Shown here one piece after another: positions 1 through 7,169 of a stretch of DNA of 33,460 nt; position 1 is the first letter of the stretch, and every line of letters starts with the position of its first letter. Below the pieces are notes generated by a model. It made no database searches. It was not told the origin of the DNA and saw only the letters and a list, made by a program, of their open reading frames with translations. Location of the stretch: assembly GCA_020047755.1 (NCBI GenBank), contig JAIFNL010000286.1, positions 1-33,460 of the forward strand, read 5' to 3'. The DNA is from Bacteroidota bacterium (lineage in GTDB: Bacteria > Bacteroidota > Bacteroidia > Bacteroidales > JAIFNL01). The position numbers and the translations under genes were made by a program.

Positions 1-470
1 CTTACAAAAAACATATGATTCCTTGCCAAATAAGTGCCGTAGATTACGACATGGGGCAGCACGAAATTGCCTACAAAGACAACAAATACCGCAATATTGG
101 CGGGCACGGCTCGCAAGAATGGAACAACGGCTGGATTTATCGCAACGATGGCGTGGACATTGCCAAAGATGCGCAAACTTCTGAATTTTATGTAAGCTCA
201 TTTGAACAAGGCGAATGGATTCAATTTACTGCAAATGTGAGCGAAACTAAGGCTTACAACTTGAAATTAGTGGTTTTAGCTGATGCAAAACCTTCTCAAA
301 TTTCTGTTGAATTTTCTGACCAAAAAAATCCATTATTGATTTCTATTGAAAAAAATAATTCATGGCAAATTGTTGAAAAACAAAAGGTTAATTTGAAAAA
401 AGGAGTACTTTCAATTAAAATTAAAATTAAAAAAGGTACATTAAATTTGAAATCTTTAGAATTTTTATAA
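1..470 (+). CDS. C-terminal part of a secreted glycan-active protein with a CBM6-like module (5' end outside window)
   Basis: The reading frame is open from the window edge (first full codon at 3), so the ATG at 15 is probably an internal Met, not the start. The visible ~155 residues look like a carbohydrate-binding module of the CBM6 type: a YDMG strand near the start, then NNGWIYRNDGVDI and GEWIQFTANV, followed by a beta-rich end. The same signature (NDGWIYRNNGVDIE) occurs inside the GH5 enzyme of this cluster, so the two modules are paralogous. There is no T9SS sorting tail after the module; the protein ends KSLEFL. The catalytic part must lie upstream; given the neighbours a glucanase is likely, but that is inference. 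A hairpin with a T run follows the stop. Confidence 0.75.
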   Translation, partial: YKKHMIPCQISAVDYDMGQHEIAYKDNKYRNIGGHGSQEWNNGWIYRNDGVDIAKDAQTSEFYVSSFEQGEWIQFTANVSETKAYNLKLVVLADAKPSQISVEFSDQKNPLLISIEKNNSWQIVEKQKVNLKKGVLSIKIKIKKGTLNLKSLEFL

Positions 471-481
471 TTTTGTCAGTC

Positions 482-510
482 TAAGTGTTTTTGATACACT
501 TACTTTTTTA
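482..510 (+). terminator. Probable intrinsic terminator after the CBM6 gene
   Basis: A 7-bp perfect stem (482-488 with 496-502) and a 7-nt loop are followed by a run of seven T. It sits 12 nt past the stop codon. The stem is short and AT-rich, so strength is uncertain. Confidence 0.5.
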
Positions 511-682
511 TACTGATTTGCAGGTTCTTTAGTAGAAAATAGTTAAAACATTGAATTGTTGAATTTATTTAAAATTCTTTGATTTTGTTGTTTTTACAAT
601 TTTTGCAATCAAAGATTTAAAAGATAGAAAGTGAGCAAAAATTCAAAGTTTTTTGTAATGTTTTAATAATAACTATTTGAAA

Positions 683-769
683 ATGAGGAAAATATTTTTG
701 ATACTAGGTTTGAGCAGTTTTCTTTTTACTGCTTGCAATTCGGGTTCTGATAGCTCGAACCTCGAAGAT
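683..769 (+). pseudogene. 5' fragment of GH16 lipoprotein (signal peptide), separated from its catalytic domain by a frameshift
   Basis: The ATG at 683 opens MRKIFLILGLSSFLFTAC, a lipoprotein signal peptide with lipobox FTAC, and continues NSGSDSSNLED. After that codon the frame runs off into unrelated sequence and stops at 839. The frame one base over immediately gives YELVWSDEFE, the standard N-terminus of a GH16 domain. One extra T near 769/770 would restore LED-YELVWSDEF as a single protein. The fragment and the body entry that follows are therefore one gene with a single-base lesion, real or a sequencing error. Upstream (576-584 with 607-615) there is a 9-bp inverted repeat of unknown role. 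Confidence 0.8.
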
Positions 770-1566
770 ACGAACTTGTTTGGAGCGATGAATTTGAAAC
801 CAATGGCTTGCCCGACACAAACAACTGGAGCTACGATGTAGGCGGGAACGGTTGGGGCAACAACGAACTGCAATTTTATACCAAAGCGCGTACCGAAAAT
901 GCCAGAGTTGAAAACGGCAAGCTCATCATCGAAGCCAGAAAGGAAAAAATGGAAGGCAATAAATACACTTCTGCCCGTTTAGTTTCTAAAGGCAAAGCCG
1001 ATTGGACGTACGGAAAATTTGTGATTCGCGCAAAAGTACCAAAAGGAAAAGGCGTTTGGGCTGCCATTTGGATGTTGCCTACCCAATGGGATTTAGGCTC
1101 AGGAAATTGGCCTGATGTAGGTGAAATTGACATTATGGAATATGTAGGACACTCTCAGGATACTGTTTTAGGTACAATTCATTGCGCGGCTTTTAATGGA
1201 ATGCTTCACACTCAAAAAGGCAAAAGCATTGTAGTTCCAAACGTAGAAGAAAATTTCCATGATTATATTCTTGAATGGACTGACGAAAAAATTGAAATTT
1301 TTGTTGATGACAAAAAGTTTTTTGAATTTCCGAAATCAGAAAAATGGGAAGAATGGCCTTTTTTCAGGGATTTTCATTTGGTTTTAAATATTGCCATTGG
1401 TGGAACTTTAGGTAAAAAAGTTGACGATAAAATTTTTCCGCAAAAAATGGAAATTGAATATATAAAAGTATTTCAAAAACAAAACAGCTCGTTGCCCGAA
1501 TGTTGTAAAAATAAAGAGGCAAAATCAAAAGAAAAATGTAAAGAAAAATGCAGAGATTTTAAATAG
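754..1566 (+). CDS. GH16 beta-glucanase (laminarinase-like), catalytic body of the frameshifted lipoprotein gene
   Basis: Family GH16 endo-glucanase, by family knowledge acting on beta-1,3 or mixed-linkage glucans. The body reads ELVWSDEFE, then WSYDVGGNGWGNNELQFYT, and the catalytic motif GEIDIMEYVG, whose nucleophile and acid/base glutamates are at 1123-1125 and 1138-1140 with the Asp at 1129-1131. It ends with WPFFRDFHLVLNIAIGG and EIEYIKVFQK, completing a single-domain GH16 fold, then a short Lys/Cys-rich tail (CCKNKEAKSKEKCKEKC) that is not a T9SS domain. The frame has no ATG before the domain; an in-frame TAG lies at 751 and a TTG at 808. The natural start is the ATG at 683 through the frameshift. 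It is clearly paralogous to the second GH16 at 7170-8975. With its signal restored it would be a cell-surface lipoprotein. Confidence 0.88.
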   Translation, partial: LEPRRYELVWSDEFETNGLPDTNNWSYDVGGNGWGNNELQFYTKARTENARVENGKLIIEARKEKMEGNKYTSARLVSKGKADWTYGKFVIRAKVPKGKGVWAAIWMLPTQWDLGSGNWPDVGEIDIMEYVGHSQDTVLGTIHCAAFNGMLHTQKGKSIVVPNVEENFHDYILEWTDEKIEIFVDDKKFFEFPKSEKWEEWPFFRDFHLVLNIAIGGTLGKKVDDKIFPQKMEIEYIKVFQKQNSSLPECCKNKEAKSKEKCKEKCRDFK

Positions 1567-1587
1567 TGTTTTCTTTCAAGTACTAAA

Positions 1588-1665
1588 ACCGTTCGACCGA
1601 CTTGTCGGTCTGTCGGTTAGGCTGTTAGGAAATCATCGGACAGACCGGACAAGCCGGTCGAACCG
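1588..1665. repeat. Compound GC-rich palindrome (REP-like) between GH16 and GH3
   Basis: Two arms of about 30 bp (roughly 1589-1618 and 1634-1665) are imperfect reverse complements. Each arm also holds its own hairpin: GACCGA/TCGGTC (6 bp, 4-nt loop) on the left and GACCGG/CCGGTC (6 bp, 5-nt loop) on the right. The tract is much richer in G+C than the surrounding intergenic DNA. It could be a REP-like element or an unusual terminator; no long T run follows. Confidence 0.65.
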
Positions 1666-1690
1666 ATTTGGCGTAAATTGTTTGATTATT

Positions 1691-1718
1691 AACGAACTAC
1701 TAACAACAATAGTTCGTT
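1691..1718. promoter_or_regulatory. Perfect 9-bp inverted repeat upstream of the GH3 gene
   Basis: AACGAACTA (1691-1699) pairs exactly with TAGTTCGTT (1710-1718) across a 10-nt spacer. It lies about 140 bp before the GH3 start. It could be an operator for cluster regulation or an RNA hairpin; no regulator gene is visible in the window. Confidence 0.3.
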
Positions 1719-1854
1719 AAATATGAATCTAATAAATTGAAAAATAATTGTTTAGATAAAAAAAAATTCTCTTGAATACTGAAAATCATTCATTTTCAAA
1801 TTTTCAAATTGAAAAATTAACGAATTATTGTAACAACAAACTAACACTATAAAT

Positions 1855-4176
1855 ATGAAAAGGAGCTTATTAAAAATGAGTTTTTATTTAACATTATTTG
1901 CTTTTGTTGCTTTTTCGTGCAATTCGAAAAAAACAGAACAAAAGGATAAGGCTGCAAATACAAATTCAAACATCGAACAGCGAGTAAATGACCTTTTGGG
2001 GTTGATGACTCAAGAAGAAAAATTAGGACAATTAGCACAATATTCTAACCCTTATCAGCAAACAGGAGATGGCAAAAGTTCTGAGCATAACGATAATTTT
2101 GACGAGATGATTAGAAAAGGACAGATAGGTAGTTTCTTGAATGTTACAGGCGTTGATGAAACACTGCGTTTACAAAAAATTGCAGTGGAAGAATCGCGTC
2201 TGAAAATTCCATTAATTTTTGGATTAGATGTGATTCATGGACTTAAAACGATGATGCCAATTCCTTTAGCTGAAGCGGCAAGTTTCGATAGAACTGCCAT
2301 GGAAAAAAGCACACGTATTGCCGCCATTGAAGCTGCTGCTGTTGGCTTGCATTGGACATTTGCGCCCATGGTTGATATTTCGCGCGACCCACGTTGGGGG
2401 CGAATTATGGAAGGTGCTGGCGAAGACGTTTTTTTAGGAGTAGAAGCTGCAAAAGCCAGAGTAAAGGGTTTTCAAGGCGACAACTTAGCCGATGCCAATA
2501 CGATTGCCGCTTGTGCTAAGCATTTTGTAGGTTATGGTGCCGCAATTGCCGGACGCGATTATAACGGCGTTGATATGTCTGACAGACTGATGCGTGAGGT
2601 TTATTTGCCTCCTTTTAAAGCTGCGGTTGATGCCGGAGTTGCTACATTTATGTCAGCTTTTAATACACTTGGCGGCGTTCCTGCTTCAGGGAGTAAATAT
2701 CTTCAAACAGATATTTTACGCGGCGAATGGGGTTTTGATGGTTTTGTTGTATCTGATTGGAATACAGCTGGTGAGCTATTGAATCATGGTTCGGCGGCTG
2801 ATGGTGCCGAAGGTGCTTATTTTGGCTTTAACGCTGGAGTTGATATGGATATGGAATCTCGCTTGTACGTTGCAAATATCGACTCACTTATTAAAATAGG
2901 AAAATTGAAACAAGAGCAGTTAGACGAAGCAGTTCGTAGAATTTTGCGAGTGAAATTCAGATTGGGATTATTCGATAATCCATATCAGTATAACGACAAA
3001 AAGAAAGAAGAAACGATGCTTTTAACTCCTGAGCATTTAGCGGCTTCGCGCGATATTGCTAAGCGTTCAATCGTTTTATTGAAGAACGAAAAAAATTTAT
3101 TGCCACTTTCAAAAGTAGGAAAAACCATTGCTGTTATTGGTCCATTGGCTAACGATAAGGACTCACCATTAGGAAATTGGCGAGCTCATGCCGTTCCCAA
3201 TTCAGCCGTTTCGTTGTTGGAAGGAATAAAAGCAGCTGTGCCTGAAAATACCAATGTACTTTTTGCAGAAGGAACAAAATTGATAAACAATGCAGGAGCA
3301 CATTTTTTTATGAATTTAGAAATCAATAAAACCGATAGAAGTGGTTTTGCAGAGGCAATTGCTACAGCTAAAAAAGCCGACGTAGTCGTGATGGCTTTGG
3401 GCGAAGTTGCTTATATGTCAGGTGAATGCAGAAGTTATGCCGATTTAGGTTTACAAGGTTTACAATTAGAGTTATTGAAAGAAATCAGAAAAACAGGTAA
3501 ACCAATCGTTTTGACGCTCTTTAATGGTCGCCCAATGGTTTTAACCGATGTAGTTGGCGAAACCGATGCTATTTTAAATTGTTGGTTATTAGGTTCTGAA
3601 TCGGGAAATGCTATTGCCGATGTACTTTTTGGCGATTACAATCCATCGGGCAAATTACCGGCAAGTTTTCCGTATCATGTGGGTCAAATTCCTATTTACT
3701 ATGAGCATTTTTCTACAGGTCGCCCAAGTTTAGATGCTGGTGGTGGTTTTGCAACTATGTACCGCGATATTCCTAATGACCCACTTTTTCCTTTTGGTTT
3801 TGGCTTGAGTTATACCACTTTTGAATATTCTGGTTTAAAAATTAGTTCGGCAAAACCAAAGTTTGGCGAAAAAATTAAAATTACGGCTACTATCAAAAAT
3901 ACAGGTAATTACGATGGCGAAGAAGTAGTACAGCTTTACATACACGATGTGGCTGCACATGGAGTTGCTCGCCCTGTGAAGCAATTGAAAGGCTTTGAGA
4001 AAGTATTGATTAAGAAAGGTGAAACCGTAGAGGTGAAATTTGAATTAACTGCCGAGGATTTAGCTTTTGTACGTTTAGATAATTCTTGGGGAGCTGAAGC
4101 TGGCAAATTCAATGTATTTGTTGGCAGCGCATCAAATGATTTACGTTTGAAAGGTGAATTTGATTTAATAGAGTGA
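1855..4176 (+). CDS. GH3 beta-glucosidase lipoprotein (BglX type)
   Basis: A 773-residue family 3 glycoside hydrolase that removes terminal beta-linked glucose from oligosaccharides. The N-terminus MKRSLLKMSFYLTLFAFVAFSC is a lipoprotein signal with lipobox Cys22. The (beta/alpha)8 domain follows (LGLDVIHG-type motif as FGLDVIHGLKTMMPIPLA; AKHFVGYGA), with the expected nucleophile Asp301 in GFVVSDWN. The second domain carries the candidate acid/base Glu524 in YMSGECRSYADLGLQ. A C-terminal fibronectin III-like domain runs from about residue 665 (FGFGLSYTTFEYS onward). Length and domain order match periplasmic BglX-type enzymes. Here a strong terminator follows at once, so it appears to end its own transcript. 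The most likely role in this cluster is finishing laminari-oligosaccharides; the exact linkage preference cannot be read from sequence. Confidence 0.95.
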   Translation: MKRSLLKMSFYLTLFAFVAFSCNSKKTEQKDKAANTNSNIEQRVNDLLGLMTQEEKLGQLAQYSNPYQQTGDGKSSEHNDNFDEMIRKGQIGSFLNVTGVDETLRLQKIAVEESRLKIPLIFGLDVIHGLKTMMPIPLAEAASFDRTAMEKSTRIAAIEAAAVGLHWTFAPMVDISRDPRWGRIMEGAGEDVFLGVEAAKARVKGFQGDNLADANTIAACAKHFVGYGAAIAGRDYNGVDMSDRLMREVYLPPFKAAVDAGVATFMSAFNTLGGVPASGSKYLQTDILRGEWGFDGFVVSDWNTAGELLNHGSAADGAEGAYFGFNAGVDMDMESRLYVANIDSLIKIGKLKQEQLDEAVRRILRVKFRLGLFDNPYQYNDKKKEETMLLTPEHLAASRDIAKRSIVLLKNEKNLLPLSKVGKTIAVIGPLANDKDSPLGNWRAHAVPNSAVSLLEGIKAAVPENTNVLFAEGTKLINNAGAHFFMNLEINKTDRSGFAEAIATAKKADVVVMALGEVAYMSGECRSYADLGLQGLQLELLKEIRKTGKPIVLTLFNGRPMVLTDVVGETDAILNCWLLGSESGNAIADVLFGDYNPSGKLPASFPYHVGQIPIYYEHFSTGRPSLDAGGGFATMYRDIPNDPLFPFGFGLSYTTFEYSGLKISSAKPKFGEKIKITATIKNTGNYDGEEVVQLYIHDVAAHGVARPVKQLKGFEKVLIKKGETVEVKFELTAEDLAFVRLDNSWGAEAGKFNVFVGSASNDLRLKGEFDLIE

Positions 4177-4197
4177 TTTTTTGGTTAATAATGGTTG

Positions 4198-4226
4198 GAG
4201 GCACGTCCAAAGCGTGCCTCTTTTTT
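4198..4226 (+). terminator. Strong intrinsic terminator after the GH3 gene
   Basis: GAGGCACG (4198-4205) pairs perfectly with CGTGCCTC (4213-4220) across a 7-nt loop, followed by six T. Because this hairpin precedes the GH5 gene, any longer reading of GH5 starting at 4195 is wrong. Confidence 0.9.
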
Positions 4227-4278
4227 AAATTTCTATTCTATATTAAAATTTCAAAATCTTTCAAAAAAACAACAACTT

Positions 4279-4476
4279 ATGAAAAAATATTTCTACCCAA
4301 AAACTTTTCTACTTTCCTTATTTATTTCTGTCTTTTTTCAACTAAATAGTTATGCTCAGCTTCTTACTGTGAGCGGACAGAAAATTGTGAACAGTTCCAC
4401 AAATCAGGAAGTGATTTTGAACGCCATCAATTTTGGCAACAAGCGCCCGACCAACATACTTGGAAAAAAAAATTGA
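4279..4476 (+). pseudogene. 5' fragment of the GH5 gene (signal peptide and first strand), cut off by a deletion and frameshift
   Basis: The ATG at 4279 opens a Sec signal peptide (MKKYFYPKTFLLS ... QLNSYAQ) followed by LLTVSGQKIVNSSTNQEVILNAINFGN, the usual first strand of a GH5 domain. After FGN the frame continues KRPTNILGKKN and stops at 4476. The frame one over reads QAPDQHTWKKKLNTLIG and continues as the GH5 body. From memory of the family, FGN should be followed by about 17 residues beginning W(L/M)LxEGYMM before the QH motif; only about four are encoded here. The lesion is therefore an apparent deletion of roughly 40 nt that also shifts frame, near 4440. Confidence 0.8.
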
Positions 4477-6899
4477 ATACCTTGATTGGAACTCAAAAAA
4501 CAAACGAATTTTACGATGCGTGGTTAGCCAATCACGTAACGGCTGCTGATATTAATCAGATAAAAGCTTGGGGGTTCAATTCGGTACGTATTCCTTTGCA
4601 TTACGAGTATTTTGTCAATTTGGGCACGCCCGATGTTTGGAACGACAAGGGATTTCCTTTGCTCGACAATGTCCTTTCTTGGTGCCGAAGTGCTGGCATT
4701 TATGCAATTATAGACCTACACGCTGCGCCTGGTGGGCAAAGTAACAACAATATTAGCGACTACGACAACACAAAACCAGCTTTGTGGGAAAGTAATGCCA
4801 ATAAATCAAAAACCGTAAAACTTTGGCGAAAACTTTCGGAAAGATATAAAAATGAAACAATTGTAGCCGGCTATGATTTAATTAATGAGCCAGCTTGGGA
4901 TTTGACTGGAGGAGTGGCTTTGCGCCAACTTTATGGCAGACTGACCGATACCATTAGAACTAACGGCGACAATCATATTTTATTCATCGAAGGTAATTGG
5001 TATTCAAACGATTATACTGGACTTACGCCTGCTTGGGACGCAAACATGGTGTATGTTTTTCATAAATACTGGTCAACAAATTCAAGTGCCGACATTAAAT
5101 TTGCGCTCGATATGCGCACTACTCAAAATAGACCTATTTGGTGTGGCGAGCATGGCGAAAACAGCAACACGCATTTTACCAAAACTGCTGAATTACTCAA
5201 AGCTTACAACATTGGAACTTCTTGGTGGCCTATGAAAAAATTTGAGAGCATCAACGATTTTGCCGATGCTAAATATCCGTCGGGATATCAAGATTTGCTC
5301 AATTATTTTGCCGGAACTAATCCTAACCTTGACCCCACAACGGCATTTAATATTTTAATGCAATTAGCTGAAAATGTGAAACTTCAAAACTGTAAAGAAA
5401 ATACTGAAGTTTTACGTGCTGTTTTCAAGCAGCCTCAAAATCGAAATACAGAAGCTTGGACTTTGAATCAAATTCCAGGTAGAATTTATGCGCCTGAATA
5501 CGATATGGGGCTCGAAGGTTTTGCGTATTCTGACCAAGCTTCGGAAGATTTGCACGTTACAACCAGCAAATATACAGCTTGGAACGACGGTTGGATTTAT
5601 CGCAACAATGGAGTTGATATCGAAACTTGTACCGACCAACTTTCAAACGGTTACAGTATTGGCTGGTTTTACCAGTTTGAATGGATGAAATATACCGTAA
5701 ATATTCAAAAAAAGGGAACTTATACCGTAGAATTTAGAGTAGCCAATGGAAGTGGAACAACTGGCACTTTGCAAATACAAAATGCCCAAGGAACAGAAGT
5801 TTTAGCTACTGCAACTATTCCAAATACAGGCAGTTACAAAACTTGGGCTACTGTTTCGTGCACCGGAAATTTCAATGCTTCGGGTACGCAAGCCATTAGA
5901 ATAGCCAATGCTGCCGGAAATTACAATGTGGCTTCGGTCAATTTTGTATTTAGCGATACTACTTCTTCGGTAGCAAACAATCCGGTACCAATTTACACGC
6001 ACACTGTTACGCTGAAAGGAAACAACAATTTGTATGTAAGTGGTTCGGGTACAGGAAGTTTAATGGTTTGCACTAAAACGAGCGTTGGCACAACCGAGCA
6101 ATTTACTCTTGTTGATGCCGAAAACGGACAGTATGCTTTAAAAGCGGGCAATGGAAAATACGTAACTCTCAATACTTCAGACAGTAAACTTTATTGCAAT
6201 GGAACAACTATTGGCGAAACCCAAAAATTTACACTTACCAATTTGTATGGAGTTTATTCAATAAAAGGCTCTAATGGTTTGTTTGTTTCGTCGGAAAATG
6301 GCGCAACAAGCGGAATGACTTGTACTCGTACTTCGCCTGCTGGTTGGGAATTTTTCAACTGGGCTATTGTTTCTTCAACTTACACAATTCCTGTTAGTTA
6401 TATCTTTTTGAATAGAAATGAGGCAAACGTTGAAATTGGAAAAACGATACAATTATACCCAACTGTGTTTCCCGAAAACGCTGCAAACAAGGCTGTTACT
6501 TATACTTCGAGCAGCAAAGCAGTTGCCACAGTTAGCTCAACGGGCTTAATTACAGGCGTTTCGGCTGGTACAACTACCATCACGGTAACAAGTGCCGATG
6601 GTAAAAAAACAGCTACTTGCAAAGTTTCGATAAATTTGACCGATATTCCTGAAATTTCGCCACTTGCAAGTATTAAATTATTTCCAAATCCTGCACAAAA
6701 TAAATTGATAGTCAGTTCGTTATTAGAAAAAGAAGCCACACTAGCTATTTACGATTTGCGTGGCAAATTGCTTATAACTAACTCTTTGATTAACAGCGAA
6801 CAAACTATTGACATTTCGGAACTTGCTAACGGAATGTATGTTGCAAAAATAACAGAATCGGACAACGTTAAAGTTATTAGATTTATTAAAAACAACTAA
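4443..6899 (+). CDS. GH5 glucanase with CBM6, fascin-like, Ig-like and T9SS sorting domains (body of a disrupted gene)
   Basis: This is the main frame of the GH5 gene whose start is at 4279. Domains in order, residues counted from 4473: GH5 barrel to about 300, with FNSVRIPLHYEYF, the acid/base Glu139 in DLINEPAWD and the likely nucleophile Glu226 in WCGEHGEN; a CBM6 (about 345-500) with NDGWIYRNNGVDIE; a fascin/beta-trefoil-like module (about 505-640) with repeated GNxxYVS and FTL strands; a Big_2-type Ig domain (about 645-730, ending TTITVTSADGKKTATCKVSI); and a type A T9SS sorting domain (LFPNPAQNKLIVSS to the C-terminus). This predicts an enzyme secreted across the outer membrane and sugar-bound through two modules. 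The family includes beta-1,3- and beta-1,6-glucanases; which applies here is not resolved. The upstream deletion removes conserved barrel residues, so the gene as given is probably inactive. Confidence 0.88.
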   Translation, partial: APDQHTWKKKLNTLIGTQKTNEFYDAWLANHVTAADINQIKAWGFNSVRIPLHYEYFVNLGTPDVWNDKGFPLLDNVLSWCRSAGIYAIIDLHAAPGGQSNNNISDYDNTKPALWESNANKSKTVKLWRKLSERYKNETIVAGYDLINEPAWDLTGGVALRQLYGRLTDTIRTNGDNHILFIEGNWYSNDYTGLTPAWDANMVYVFHKYWSTNSSADIKFALDMRTTQNRPIWCGEHGENSNTHFTKTAELLKAYNIGTSWWPMKKFESINDFADAKYPSGYQDLLNYFAGTNPNLDPTTAFNILMQLAENVKLQNCKENTEVLRAVFKQPQNRNTEAWTLNQIPGRIYAPEYDMGLEGFAYSDQASEDLHVTTSKYTAWNDGWIYRNNGVDIETCTDQLSNGYSIGWFYQFEWMKYTVNIQKKGTYTVEFRVANGSGTTGTLQIQNAQGTEVLATATIPNTGSYKTWATVSCTGNFNASGTQAIRIANAAGNYNVASVNFVFSDTTSSVANNPVPIYTHTVTLKGNNNLYVSGSGTGSLMVCTKTSVGTTEQFTLVDAENGQYALKAGNGKYVTLNTSDSKLYCNGTTIGETQKFTLTNLYGVYSIKGSNGLFVSSENGATSGMTCTRTSPAGWEFFNWAIVSSTYTIPVSYIFLNRNEANVEIGKTIQLYPTVFPENAANKAVTYTSSSKAVATVSSTGLITGVSAGTTTITVTSADGKKTATCKVSINLTDIPEISPLASIKLFPNPAQNKLIVSSLLEKEATLAIYDLRGKLLITNSLINSEQTIDISELANGMYVAKITESDNVKVIRFIKNN

Positions 6900-7169
6900 A
6901 ATTATCTTCTTTTTTGAGAAATTTTGAAATTTAGTTTTAAATATAAAAGGTTATTAATTTAATTAATTTTGATGTATTTGAAGCAATGATAATATTTTAA
7001 AAATCAAAGTATAAATTAAAATTTGATGTAGAAAAATAGGTAGAAATGAAATTGTTTTTTACCTGTTTTAAATGTAAAGAAACCATTATAAATAATTCTA
7101 CAAATTGAAATTTTGAAATAATTATAATTTTAATTTGAGTATAAACATTATTTAAACGATTGATAAAAA

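Noticed and set aside
1588-1665. Palindrome read as an attachment or recombination site
   Set aside because: No integrase, direct repeats or tRNA end nearby; a REP-like element is simpler.
4195-4278. An earlier in-frame start for the GH5 gene at 4195
   Set aside because: It starts inside the GH3 terminator hairpin and adds residues before a clear signal peptide at 4279.
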